Below are positions 8,666-17,006 of a DNA stretch of 64,000 bases, one piece after another. The notes below the pieces were generated by a model. The model saw only the letters and a program-made list of their open reading frames with translations, was not told the origin of the DNA and ran no database searches. Every line of letters starts with the position of its first letter. Position 1 is the first letter of the stretch. This stretch comes from Erysipelatoclostridium sp. AM42-17 (lineage in GTDB: Bacteria > Bacillota_I > Bacilli_A > Erysipelotrichales > Coprobacillaceae). The translations under genes were made by a program, and so were the position numbers. The stretch is taken from contig NZ_QUIN01000007.1 in assembly GCF_003480255.1 (NCBI RefSeq), positions 1 through 64,000 of the forward strand. The letters run 5' to 3'.

Positions 8666-9433
8666 TTATTCCATTTTTTCTTCTTTTGGATTAATGTTTG
8701 CTTTATTTAATAAAGCATGAACAACATTCCTTTGTTCATTATTACTATCTCCTGATACACATGTAGATAATGTAATAACCGGTGTTTGTTGATTTTGGTC
8801 AAAATCAACTTTGATCTTTGAATTTTTTAACATTTCCTGATAAAAATCGGGAATATTTTGAATTTGAGTATTATATAAAACACTTTCTTGTGAAATGATA
8901 TGCGAAGCAACTACTTTATATTGACTTACTGTTCCATTAGGAAAGTAAATATATATATAAGGATGCTTATTTGCAAAATCTTGATCATGATATGATTTTA
9001 TATTATTAAACATTGAACCATTCTTCATATTATGTCCATAAATTACCGTATTGATATCTTGAAAAGGATTTTGATTATTAGAATCTATAAAAATACATCC
9101 CGCTCTAAATGATTTTTTATCAATATCACTATGAATATACGTATCATTTGTTTCACCTTGTAAAACTGGATAATTGACTTTTGTATCTGGAATTTGGATC
9201 CATGCTTTTACATCACTATTACGTTTTAATAAACTATCCCAATCAATATCCAAATAAGCTTGACCTTCCTTTGTTTCAGTTTCCTTGACATAAGTTGATT
9301 CAATCTTTCCATAATCATCATCAATCTTTTTATAATCAAGATAGATAGAAATCAAATTATAAGCTGAATAACAAAATACACATATACATACAACTAAAAG
9401 AATACGTCTAATCCAATTCTTTACTTTATTCAT
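8666..9433 (-). CDS. srtB: Class B sortase
   Basis: Membrane-bound transpeptidase that cleaves a sorting signal and joins a surface protein to the cell wall. One N-terminal membrane helix (about residues 10-30) is followed by the sortase barrel: WIQIPDTKVNYPVLQG, the catalytic-His segment VIYGHNMKNGSMFNNI, and TLSTCVSG with the active Cys. The spacing and NSMF-like segment fit class B. At 255 aa it is normal in length. Its ATG overlaps the ychF stop by one base (TAATG), so translation is coupled to ychF. No sortase substrate gene was recognised in the window. Confidence 0.92.
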   Translation of the reverse strand: MNKVKNWIRRILLVVCICVFCYSAYNLISIYLDYKKIDDDYGKIESTYVKETETKEGQAYLDIDWDSLLKRNSDVKAWIQIPDTKVNYPVLQGETNDTYIHSDIDKKSFRAGCIFIDSNNQNPFQDINTVIYGHNMKNGSMFNNIKSYHDQDFANKHPYIYIYFPNGTVSQYKVVASHIISQESVLYNTQIQNIPDFYQEMLKNSKIKVDFDQNQQTPVITLSTCVSGDSNNEQRNVVHALLNKANINPKEEKME

Positions 9434-10533
9434 TAAACATTAAACTTAAACAACATGATGTCTCCATCTTGACCAACATATTGTTTCCCTTCTTGCCTAA
9501 TCTTTCCAGCTTCTTTAAGTGCTGCTTCACTACCATATTTCATTAAATCATCAAAACTATATGTTTCTGCTTTAATAAAACCTCTTTGGAAATCACTATG
9601 AATAATACCTGCCATTTCTGGTGCAGTCATTCCTTCTTTAAATGTCCAAGCACGTACTTCTTGTACTCCAGCTGTAAAATAAGTTCTTAATCCAAGTAAA
9701 CTATATGCTTCTTTAATTAATTTATCTAAACCACTTTCATCAATACCTAAATCTTGCATGAACATATCTTTTTCTTCTTTATCCATTCCTACAAGTTCAG
9801 CTTCAATCTTAGCACAGATAGGAACAACATCGCTTCCTTCTGCCTTAGCGAAATCAAGAACTTGAACATAATAAGGATTTTGCAAAGGATCTTCTAAATC
9901 TTCTTCACCTAAGTTAGCTACATAAATTAATGGTTTCATTGTAAGTAATGTGTATTGTTTAACAATGGCCATTTCCTCTTTATCAAATTCAATTGTTCTT
10001 GCTGGTTTATTTGCTTCTAAAGCTGGTTTTAATTTTTCTAAAACATTCATTTCTGCTTTTGCTTCTTTATCACCAGATTTAGCTTTCTTTTCTAAACGAC
10101 CAATTCTTTTTTCAACTGTTTCTAAGTCAGCCATAATGAGTTCAAGATTAATCGTTTCAATATCACGAATAGGATCTACATTTCCATCTACATGAGTCAC
10201 ATCTTTATCTCTAAAACATCTTACAACTTCACAGATCGCATCTGTTTCTCTAATATTACCTAAGAATTTATTTCCTAAACCTTCTCCTCTACTTGCTCCT
10301 CTTACAAGTCCAGCAATATCAGTAAATTCAAAAGTTGTTGGTACTGTCTTTTTAGGTTCAATTAATTCAGTTAATTTATCTAGTCGATAATCTGGTACTT
10401 CTACTACTCCTACATTAGGATCAATTGTCGCAAACGGATAGTTTGCTGCTTCTACTTGTGCATTTGTAATTGCGTTAAATAACGTTGATTTTCCAACATT
10501 TGGTAAACCAACAATTCCTGCTGTTAATGCCAT
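9433..10533 (-). CDS. ychF: Ribosome-associated ATPase YchF (Obg family)
   Basis: Obg-like P-loop protein that prefers ATP and acts with ribosomes and stress responses. GIVGLPNVGKSTLFNAIT (P-loop) opens the protein. DIAGLVRGASRGEGLGNKFL is the G3 region. A coiled-coil insert around residues 125-200 and the C-terminal TGS domain (LRTYFTAGVQEVRAWTF) complete the standard layout. A GTG at 10542 falls inside the ribosome site, so the ATG at 10533 with AGGAG eight bases upstream is preferred. It is the first gene of a two-gene transcript with srtB. Confidence 0.96.
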   Translation of the reverse strand: MALTAGIVGLPNVGKSTLFNAITNAQVEAANYPFATIDPNVGVVEVPDYRLDKLTELIEPKKTVPTTFEFTDIAGLVRGASRGEGLGNKFLGNIRETDAICEVVRCFRDKDVTHVDGNVDPIRDIETINLELIMADLETVEKRIGRLEKKAKSGDKEAKAEMNVLEKLKPALEANKPARTIEFDKEEMAIVKQYTLLTMKPLIYVANLGEEDLEDPLQNPYYVQVLDFAKAEGSDVVPICAKIEAELVGMDKEEKDMFMQDLGIDESGLDKLIKEAYSLLGLRTYFTAGVQEVRAWTFKEGMTAPEMAGIIHSDFQRGFIKAETYSFDDLMKYGSEAALKEAGKIRQEGKQYVGQDGDIMLFKFNV

Positions 10534-10560
10534 GTTTTTCACTCCTTTTTATACCCCTCT

Positions 10561-10589
10561 ATTGTAATGAATTATCACGTTAAAAGCAA
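10561..10589 (-). promoter_or_regulatory. Promoter of ychF-srtB
   Basis: Minus-strand TTGCTT and TACAAT are separated by 17 bases and lie about 28 bases before the ychF start. Confidence 0.65.
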
Positions 10590-10593
10590 CATC

Positions 10594-10622
10594 TTTAACC
10601 GATCAGTAAAATGTTCTATAAT
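10594..10622 (+). promoter_or_regulatory. Promoter of the smr-PAP2 pair
   Basis: A perfect TATAAT at 10617-10622 is preceded at 17 bases by a weak TTTAAC. GAGGTGAAA precedes the start codon. The promoter is divergent from that of ychF. Confidence 0.5.
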
Positions 10623-10639
10623 AACATCGAGGTGAAAAT

Positions 10640-10867
10640 ATGAATCCATCTATTGATTTACATGGTTATACTAAACAAGAAGCAAAAGTACAGCTTGATC
10701 ATTTTTTAGACCAAGTTCCTGCCTTTTGTCAAGAAGTGACTATCATCCATGGTTACTCTTCTAAAATATTAAAAGATTACATTCAAAAAAGCTATCATCA
10801 TCCTCGTATCGTAAGGAAAATACGAACTCTTAATCAAGGAGAAACCGTATTCATTATTCAATCATGA
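10640..10867 (+). CDS. Small Smr-domain protein
   Basis: A 75-residue protein consisting almost wholly of an Smr (MutS2 C-terminal) nuclease-type domain. SIDLHGYTKQEAK is the LDxHG motif and VTIIHGYSSKILKDYI replaces the usual HGxGxGxL motif. The His of the second motif is kept but the following glycines are not, so nuclease activity is uncertain. Free-standing Smr domains are known to bind or cut nucleic acids. Its last four bases overlap the next start (ATGA), so it is coupled to the PAP2 gene. Confidence 0.8.
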   Translation: MNPSIDLHGYTKQEAKVQLDHFLDQVPAFCQEVTIIHGYSSKILKDYIQKSYHHPRIVRKIRTLNQGETVFIIQS

Positions 10868-11334
10868 GACAATTTTATATCAATATTTTAGAATTTCAAA
10901 AAAAACATCATTTAGATAAACCATGCATTATTATTTCAAAAATAACACCCTATCTTGTAGCTTCTATATACATACTTACTCTCATCTATCTATTCATTAA
11001 TCATGATACTCAACTAAAAGTCACAATTATCAAACCAGCTTTATCTTTTATTATTGTCACGATTATTCGTAAGCTTTACAATCGACCTCGTCCTTGTATT
11101 GCTTTAAACATAGAACCTCTTGTAGGTCATAAAACCGGAGAATCATTTCCTAGTCGTCATACTGTAAGTGCCTTTGCGATTGCTTTAGCATTACTTCATA
11201 TCTCACTCCCCCTAGGAAGTATCACTTTATTTTTAGCTATCTTAGTTGGTCTTTCAAGGATATTATGTGGCGTTCATTTTGTTAGTGATGTACTCACTGC
11301 CATCATTATTGCTTTAATCATTTCAATAATTTAA
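10864..11334 (+). CDS. PAP2-family membrane phosphatase
   Basis: Integral membrane acid phosphatase of the type-2 phosphatidic acid phosphatase / undecaprenyl-pyrophosphatase superfamily. The three family motifs are present in order: KLYNRPRP (about 70-77), FPSRHTVSA (about 97-105) and SRILCGVHFVSDV (about 135-147). Several hydrophobic helices surround them. At 156 aa it is compact. It overlaps the smr stop by four bases. A lipid-carrier phosphate substrate is plausible in this envelope-rich stretch but is inference. Confidence 0.88.
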   Translation: MRQFYINILEFQKKHHLDKPCIIISKITPYLVASIYILTLIYLFINHDTQLKVTIIKPALSFIIVTIIRKLYNRPRPCIALNIEPLVGHKTGESFPSRHTVSAFAIALALLHISLPLGSITLFLAILVGLSRILCGVHFVSDVLTAIIIALIISII

Positions 11335-11335
11335 T

Positions 11336-11377
11336 AAAAAAACTGTATTTTGAAATAGCATCATACAGTTTTTTTAT
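11336..11377. terminator. Bidirectional terminator between PAP2 and abiEii
   Basis: Stem AAAAAACTGTAT / ATACAGTTTTTTT, with A and T runs on opposite sides, serves the plus-strand PAP2 gene and the convergent minus-strand abiE genes. Confidence 0.8.
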
Positions 11378-11380
11378 ACA

Positions 11381-12204
11381 TTAAACATTAACAGATACTT
11401 CTTTTTTCAACATTTTAAAAAAATCAATTATTTCATTTGTTAATATTTCAACATCTTTGTTCAACCAATTTCTTCTGGATGTTTTAACCCTGTTTTGAAA
11501 AAATTTATTTTTCAATGTAAGTGATAGGCTCTTAATAATGTCATCTATATTATTTTCTTTCATCCCTTCATCATCGTAAATATATTTTTTAAACAATATT
11601 GCAACTTATTTACATCTAGCTTATCTATTAGGTAACACATATCAAAGATATCTTTATATCTTCTTGAAAATGTACCAAACTTTAATAATGAGCGTAATTT
11701 TTCAGTAAACATTTGTTCCTTTGAATTCATCAGTAAACTTGCGCCGTTTTCATCTAAACATACATCAAAGCAATATTCTTCTTGATCTATAGTCAAACCC
11801 TTATGTACCCCAAAATCAATCTTACTTTTGATTATATACCCACTGTTATCCTCAATACAAACATAGACCCTTTTCCCATAATAATCTTGTTGTTTTAATT
11901 GCTCTATATTTCCAATTACTGATATTTTTACTTCTTTGATATTATTTAGTTTCAAAATAAATTCTAATATTGATTCATCACTTAAAGAGTATCTTATAAA
12001 ATCAATGTCGATATCTTGTGTAGCTCTCCTAATATTATGGGAAATATTTCTCATAACTACACCACCTTTTATTGTTGCATGGTTACGTAACGAAGTATTA
12101 GATATAGCTTTTAATATAATATCTTGGCAAACTTTAGCCTCAGCATTTTCATCATCATATCCTTGTTCTTTTGTTGTTGCAATTAATGATTGCAAATATC
12201 CCAT
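11381..12204 (-). pseudogene. abiEii: AbiEii-type nucleotidyltransferase toxin, reading frame interrupted
   Basis: Toxin half of a type IV AbiE system. AbiEii proteins are nucleotidyltransferase-like and block growth. The first frame (12204 to 11560, 214 aa) holds all recognisable motifs: KGGVVMRNISHNIRRATQDIDID (metal-binding Asp pair) and EKLRSLLKFGTFSRRYKDIFDM. It ends early, nine codons after Leu205. The missing helical C-terminus continues in the -1 frame as LKKYIYDDEGMKENN and so on to 11381. The join would give 274 aa, near normal length. The shift occurs at T-TTA-AAA followed by more A. It may be a one-base loss in the A run, programmed frameshifting, or a sequencing error. The start overlaps the abiEi stop by one base. 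Confidence 0.75.
11587..11593 (-). other. Canonical -1 slippery heptamer at the abiEii frame break
   Basis: On the coding strand the zero-frame codons TGT TTA AAA contain T-TTA-AAA, an X-XXY-YYZ heptamer, inside TTT plus six A. A -1 slip here yields Leu-Lys-Lys-Tyr and opens the downstream 69-codon frame. No ribosome-stimulating pseudoknot was identified by eye. Confidence 0.45.
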
Positions 12205-12746
12205 TAAAACACCTCCATTTGAATTGTATTCATTACCATTTGGGATTTTGGAAGTGTATATGCATATTCTTCTATCTTTTCAAGATTTAACTCATGAATA
12301 ATTTTTCTGTAAGAATCAATAATTTCTTTATAGTAATCAAAAGGTAATTTATTTTTGTATCTTATCAATTCTATCAACAATCTTTCCTTACTATAAATAT
12401 TCATATTTATACCATGTATAACTTTAGTTTCTTTTCCATAATTCAAGTAATCATCTTTAATAAAATACTGCTTTATATTCTTATCTTGAATTTTATAAGC
12501 ATCTTTACTTGTTATTAAATGATACTTTTCAGGAATAACATCTGTCAAAGCGTGATAATAAAAAGCAGAATCCATAGTTAATATTGCTTGAGGATACTTT
12601 GTCAGTATCACTTCCAAATATGAGTAATTTTTTATAGTTGAGTACAAACCTTTTTCTATTTTAAATAGCGTATTATTTTTTAATTTTTCTTTAATCATAT
12701 AATCAGAATTATACAATTCTAAACATTGCTTATGCTTTAAAATCAT
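12204..12746 (-). CDS. abiEi: AbiEi-type antitoxin
   Basis: Antitoxin and probable autorepressor of the AbiE pair. The N-terminus is a winged-helix-like domain, with KNNTLFKIEKGLYS (about residues 22-35) typical of AbiEi. The C-terminal part (YSKERLLIELIRYKNKLPFDYYKE) is the family's antitoxin domain. An in-frame ATG at 12764 has no ribosome site. The ATG at 12746 follows GGTGAT, so the shorter 180-aa form is chosen. It is upstream of, and one base overlapping with, abiEii in the standard antitoxin-first order. A palindrome lies before it. Confidence 0.82.
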   Translation of the reverse strand: MILKHKQCLELYNSDYMIKEKLKNNTLFKIEKGLYSTIKNYSYLEVILTKYPQAILTMDSAFYYHALTDVIPEKYHLITSKDAYKIQDKNIKQYFIKDDYLNYGKETKVIHGINMNIYSKERLLIELIRYKNKLPFDYYKEIIDSYRKIIHELNLEKIEEYAYTLPKSQMVMNTIQMEVF

Positions 12747-12770
12747 ATTATCACCACTTTTCATTATTTA

Positions 12771-12795
12771 TCCGAAAAATACTATTTTTTTCGGA
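12771..12795 (-). promoter_or_regulatory. Inverted repeat upstream of abiEi, likely autoregulatory operator
   Basis: Nine-bp arms TCCGAAAAA / TTTTTCGGA are separated by seven bases, just upstream of the antitoxin start and next to an A+T-rich promoter-like stretch. AbiEi proteins are known to repress their own operon through inverted repeats. Assignment here is by position. Confidence 0.55.
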
Positions 12796-12867
12796 TGTTT
12801 ACTTAAATAAATTATATTATCATATCTGTGAATAATCAATATTAATTTACTGTTTCTTATACTTTAA

Positions 12868-12891
12868 AGGAGAAATGTTACCATTTCTCCT
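12868..12891 (-). terminator. Hairpin after the second MdoB-like gene
   Basis: Ten-bp stem AGGAGAAATG / CATTTCTCCT begins at the stop codon. On the minus strand only three T residues follow, so it is a moderate terminator. Confidence 0.6.
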
Positions 12892-14308
12892 ATTTTTTTA
12901 CTAATTTATGTTTATAAAAACGTGATCTTTTTTTAATTTCACTATTCAGTTTTTTAAATCCATATTGTTCCATTAATGTTTTTTGTCCACTTAATAAATT
13001 TGTTCCTAACCCTAAGCGTTCCCCTTTAATTTTAACGCCCATACAAGCAAGAATAGTAGGATAGAAATCAAAAATAGCAAAATCACGATTTTTATTATTT
13101 TCAATTTTAGCATCGCAATTAATAAAACAATTATAAGGTGTTCTTAAATAATTTTTATCTAAATGAGTAAAGAATTTTTCAGACATACTATTATGATCAC
13201 CCGTAATCACAATGGTTGTATTTTCATACCAAGGTTGTTTTTGACACCACAAGATAAACTGTTCAACTTGTTTTGATTGGCAGCGAATAACATTAGCATA
13301 TTGTTGATCATAATCATGTTTGCAATCTTCACAAATATAACCATCTGGTGTATGGGTATCAATTGTGACTAATTCCATACAAAATGGCTGCTTACTTTGT
13401 GCCATTTTAGTGATATCTTCTCTAGCAAACTCAAATACTTTTTTATCTTCAAAGCCCCAAAATACATGATAATCTTCAGGAAGACGACCACTTTTTTTAG
13501 CACTTTCAATATCAACAATTTTAAAATGTCCATGTTGTTTATAAAAATTAGAAGTACACGCAAAATTTGCATCTGATCCCATTAAGATTTCATTTTGATA
13601 CCCTTGTTTTTCTAATATTTCTCCCATGGTATAACAACCTGGCAGAAACGGTGACTCTGTATTGTATTTATCTTTAGTAAGAGGGAATAATAATGGTATA
13701 CCGGCTTCTTGAGCTACCATAGAAGCAATTGTCCATTGTGTTCCTTCTACCGTATGACTTCCACCAATTAAATCATGATGAGAAAAATTGACTTCTTTTT
13801 TAGCTAATGTTCCTAGTTCTCTAATATAATTATTTTCTTCTTGTCCTCCATCTTCTTTAGATAGATACGTATTTTCTACTGATTCTAAATAAATATGAAT
13901 AAGATTTCTTTTACTTGGAAATTCTAATTCTACCGTTCTTGGATCAACATAATGTTCTTCATATAAACGAGATACTCTTATCATATCTAGTACATAACTT
14001 ATAATTTGATAATTAATTAAAGCATAAAGGATTGTTCCAAAAACAAAAATAAAAATAAGCCATCCTTGATAATCAAGTAAAAATTGAAGTGGGGTATGAT
14101 AAAAAATAACATACCATCCTAGTGTCAGTAACATGGCTTGTGGACCACAATTTAAAAACCAGTCCTTAAATATTCCTTGATCTGTTCCATCACAAGGAAC
14201 AACTAAGTGATAAATCATTTGATTTAATGTCTTTACAGAAAATGTACGATTGCCCCATAGTATACTCATGATAGCAAGCATAGCTATAAAAATAATTAAA
14301 ATTAACAT
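12890..14308 (-). CDS. LTA-synthase/MdoB-like phosphoglycerol transferase, second copy
   Basis: Paralog of the gene at 3765-5273. About three membrane helices (residues 1-20, 55-80, 85-110) precede an extracellular sulfatase-fold domain. YLESVENTYLS gives the metal Glu, VEGTQWTIASMVAQ the predicted Thr nucleophile and TGDHNSMSEKF the Asp-His metal ligands. A Cys-rich segment (CEDCKHD...IRCQSKQVEQF) is shared with the paralog and may form a disulfide or bind metal. At 472 aa it is shorter at the N-terminus than the first copy. It is likely to add phosphoglycerol to a surface polymer; the exact acceptor is unknown. Confidence 0.85.
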   Translation of the reverse strand: MLILIIFIAMLAIMSILWGNRTFSVKTLNQMIYHLVVPCDGTDQGIFKDWFLNCGPQAMLLTLGWYVIFYHTPLQFLLDYQGWLIFIFVFGTILYALINYQIISYVLDMIRVSRLYEEHYVDPRTVELEFPSKRNLIHIYLESVENTYLSKEDGGQEENNYIRELGTLAKKEVNFSHHDLIGGSHTVEGTQWTIASMVAQEAGIPLLFPLTKDKYNTESPFLPGCYTMGEILEKQGYQNEILMGSDANFACTSNFYKQHGHFKIVDIESAKKSGRLPEDYHVFWGFEDKKVFEFAREDITKMAQSKQPFCMELVTIDTHTPDGYICEDCKHDYDQQYANVIRCQSKQVEQFILWCQKQPWYENTTIVITGDHNSMSEKFFTHLDKNYLRTPYNCFINCDAKIENNKNRDFAIFDFYPTILACMGVKIKGERLGLGTNLLSGQKTLMEQYGFKKLNSEIKKRSRFYKHKLVKK

Positions 14309-14352
14309 TTTATCAGTCCTTTTCGTTATTGAATCATTCTATCATAACTAAC

Positions 14353-14393
14353 ACGAAAAAAAAAGGAAAGCATGTCATTTACATACTTTCCTT
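14353..14393 (-). terminator. Terminator after the GH1 gene
   Basis: Stem GGAAAGCATGT / ACATACTTTCC (one mismatch) is followed on the minus strand by nine T residues. Confidence 0.85.
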
Positions 14394-14398
14394 ACAAG

Positions 14399-15754
14399 TT
14401 AGTCATTGGCTATATCTTTCCCGTTTGTTTCAATCACTTTTTTATACCAGTAGAAACTCTTCTTTTTATAACGTTTCATATCTTTTAAATCTTTATCTTC
14501 TCTATTAACATAGATTGTTCCATAACGTTTAGACATTTCTCCTTGCGAAGATAAAATATCAATAGGACCCCACATTAAGTATCCTCGACAATCGACTCCT
14601 TCATCAATCGCTAATGAAATTTGTTCAATATGATCTTTCATATAATTAATACGATCATCATCTTCAACAGTACCATTTACTAATTGATCACGCATACCAA
14701 AACCATTTTCAACAACCATGACTGGTAAACGATATCTCGCATAAATATCTCTTAAACCAATTCTTAAACTTAATGGATCAATTTGCCAACCCCATTCACT
14801 GGCTTTTAAATAAGGGTTTACTGCTGCCTTAGCATTACCATTCATATCCATGCTTAATTTACCATACGATGCTACTGTAGAGAAATAATAAGATAATGAT
14901 AACCAATCACAAGTATTATTCTTTAATAATTCTAAATCACCCGGTTCCATCTCTGGCATTTTATTTTCATTTTTCATCTTAGCTAACATATAAGAAGAAT
15001 ATTCACCATAAGTAAACATTTCAAAATACATATCCGTTACTGCCATTTGATTACGGGCTTCTAATTCATCTAATGGATTACATGTTGCTGCATAATGAGG
15101 AATATAGATGACCATTCCCAGTACAATAGCATCTTTAATAGTGTGTACTTTTTCCACTACTTTAGCATGTGCAACAAAAGTATTATGTACTAATTGATTA
15201 ATAAAGAGTTGTTCATCACATCCAGTAGGACATACGGCTCCATAAGCTATTTTTTTACTACCAATTAAACCAATTGAATTTTGTTCATTAAATGAAATCC
15301 ATTTTTTAACACGATCACCATAACGATCAATCATTTTATCAGCAAACTTCACAAATAAATCTACCACTTTACGACTATAAAAACCATTATACTTCTTCAT
15401 TAATACTTGAGGCATTTCAAAATGATATAAAGAACACATTGGTTCCATACCATGTTTAATCATTGAATCAATGAAATCATCATAGAATTGCATGGCCTCT
15501 TCACTGAAATGTTCTCCATCGGGACATACACGAGACCAATCTATAGAAAAACGATAACTTGTAAATCCCATTTCTTCAAATAATGCAAAATCTTCATCAT
15601 AACGATGAAAACTATCAATACCATCCTTAAAATCACTATGTTCTGGTTTTGGAAATAAATCACAAACGGCAGGTGATTTTCCACAAGCTGTATAAGCTCC
15701 TTCACTTTGGTGAGCAGTTACTGCTCCACCCCATAAAAATCCTTCTTGAAACAT
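14399..15754 (-). CDS. Glycoside hydrolase family 1, probable 6-phospho-beta-glucosidase
   Basis: Hydrolyses phosphorylated beta-glucosides after PTS uptake. The GH1 N-terminal signature FLWGGAVTAHQSEG is at residues 6-19. The acid/base Glu is in ISFNEQNS and the nucleophile Glu is in VMVVENGFG near residue 355. The C-terminal SSQGEMSKRYGTIYV contains the Lys/Tyr residues that bind the sugar phosphate in 6-phospho enzymes. FNEQN is a small departure from the common FNEP. At 451 aa it is slightly short of the usual 465-480. No PTS gene is adjacent; it is monocistronic with its own terminator. Confidence 0.87.
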   Translation of the reverse strand: MFQEGFLWGGAVTAHQSEGAYTACGKSPAVCDLFPKPEHSDFKDGIDSFHRYDEDFALFEEMGFTSYRFSIDWSRVCPDGEHFSEEAMQFYDDFIDSMIKHGMEPMCSLYHFEMPQVLMKKYNGFYSRKVVDLFVKFADKMIDRYGDRVKKWISFNEQNSIGLIGSKKIAYGAVCPTGCDEQLFINQLVHNTFVAHAKVVEKVHTIKDAIVLGMVIYIPHYAATCNPLDELEARNQMAVTDMYFEMFTYGEYSSYMLAKMKNENKMPEMEPGDLELLKNNTCDWLSLSYYFSTVASYGKLSMDMNGNAKAAVNPYLKASEWGWQIDPLSLRIGLRDIYARYRLPVMVVENGFGMRDQLVNGTVEDDDRINYMKDHIEQISLAIDEGVDCRGYLMWGPIDILSSQGEMSKRYGTIYVNREDKDLKDMKRYKKKSFYWYKKVIETNGKDIAND

Positions 15755-15843
15755 TTATATTTCCTCCTTGCTTAACATCATAACATGAAATAAAAATGTT
15801 GTGAGTTAATCAAGTTAATTCATAATCATGTTTCATAAATAAA

Positions 15844-15893
15844 GAAAAAAGAATAGTATAAATGAAACTTTGTTTCACTTACACTATTCTTGA
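15844..15893 (-). terminator. Terminator overlapping the end of the DUF951 gene
   Basis: A long stem of about 18 bp, with wobble pairs, joins GAATAGTATAAATGAAAC to GTTTCACTTACACTATTC. On the minus strand it is followed by TTTTTTC. Confidence 0.85.
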
Positions 15894-16081
15894 TCTTGTG
15901 GAATGACCCTCTTTAAACGTTTTTCAAAATCACGTCTTGAAAACATAACAATGGCCTGACATCCTAAACACTTAATTTTAATATCAGCACCCATTCTGAT
16001 AATTTGCCATTGATTAGACTTTTTACATGGGTGTGGTTTTTTCATCTCTACGATATCATGTAATTTATATTCCACAATCAT
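15884..16081 (-). CDS. DUF951 protein
   Basis: Short cytosolic protein of the DUF951 family, found widely in Firmicutes and of unknown function. KLHDIVEMKKPHPCKKSNQWQ and IKIKCLGCQAIVMFSRRDFEKRLK are the family hallmarks, with two or three Cys that could bind a metal. At 65 aa it has the normal length. In Bacillus subtilis the homolog lies near ychF and rpsF; here those genes are in the same window but tens of kilobases apart. It lies six bases downstream of folD, suggesting cotranscription. Confidence 0.85.
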   Translation of the reverse strand: MIVEYKLHDIVEMKKPHPCKKSNQWQIIRMGADIKIKCLGCQAIVMFSRRDFEKRLKRVIPQDQE

Positions 16082-16086
16082 TCCTC

Positions 16087-16935
16087 CTATTGTTGATGTT
16101 GATAAAAGGCTTCTAATGTATTTTGTAATAACATAGTAATTGTCATGGGTCCAATTCCTCCAGGAACTGGTGTAATCGCATGTACTAAATCTTTAACGTC
16201 TTCAAAATCAACATCACCGCATAATTTATTATTTTCATCACGGTTGATACCAACATCTAAAACAACCGCACCTTCTTTAACATATTCACTGTTAATCATC
16301 TTTGGACGACCTACAGCCGCAATAAGTACATCTGCTCTTTTACATACTTCTTTTAAATTTTTAGTTCTACTATGAGCAATAGTGACTGTTGCATTTTTTT
16401 GTAAACATAATAGAGCTACTGGTTTACCTACAATGTTACTTCTTCCTACTACAACAACTTCTTTTCCCGTTAAATCATAATTAATTTCATCTAATAAAAC
16501 CATCATTCCTTTAGGTGTACAAGGAACTAAGCTTTTTTGTCCCAAAAATAATTTAGCTACATTTTGTGGATGGAATCCATCAACATCTTTTGATGGATCA
16601 ATTGCTTCTAATACTTTATCTTCATTAATATGTTTTGGTAAAGGTAATTGAACAAGAATACCATCTACCGTATCATCTTGATTTAATTGTTCAATTTCCT
16701 TTAATAATTCTGCTTCACTAAAAGATGCATCATGTGTAATCTTTAATGATTCAATGCCAATATAAGCACATCCTCTTTCTTTATTTCTTACATAAACTTG
16801 ACTTGCTTGATTGTCACCCACCAAAATAACAGCAAGTTTAGGTAAACGTTGATATTCATCTTTAATTTTTAATACTTCTTCTTTTAATTGATCTTTTATT
16901 TTTACTGATATTTCTTTACCACTAATAATCATCAT
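16087..16935 (-). CDS. folD: Methylenetetrahydrofolate dehydrogenase / cyclohydrolase
   Basis: Bifunctional cytosolic enzyme that interconverts 5,10-methylene-THF and 10-formyl-THF for purine and formyl-Met synthesis. SQVYVRNKERGCAYIGI contains the catalytic Lys. QLPLPKHINEDKVLEAIDPSKDVDGFHP is the FolD signature. VVGRSNIVGKPVALL binds NADP and PGGIGPMTITML closes the protein. At 282 aa it is standard. Two adjacent ATGs follow GAGGGGGAT; the second (16932) has the better spacing. DUF951 follows directly. Confidence 0.97.
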   Translation of the reverse strand: MMIISGKEISVKIKDQLKEEVLKIKDEYQRLPKLAVILVGDNQASQVYVRNKERGCAYIGIESLKITHDASFSEAELLKEIEQLNQDDTVDGILVQLPLPKHINEDKVLEAIDPSKDVDGFHPQNVAKLFLGQKSLVPCTPKGMMVLLDEINYDLTGKEVVVVGRSNIVGKPVALLCLQKNATVTIAHSRTKNLKEVCKRADVLIAAVGRPKMINSEYVKEGAVVLDVGINRDENNKLCGDVDFEDVKDLVHAITPVPGGIGPMTITMLLQNTLEAFYQHQQ

Positions 16936-17006
16936 ATATCCCCCTCAATTAGATATTATCTAGATTATAATGGAAGCAACTTATAAATTCAACTAATATA
17001 TCCATA

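Noticed and set aside
11936-12301. Plus-strand 121-codon frame across abiEi and abiEii
   Set aside because: It runs antisense to both motif-bearing frames and contains no recognisable domain.
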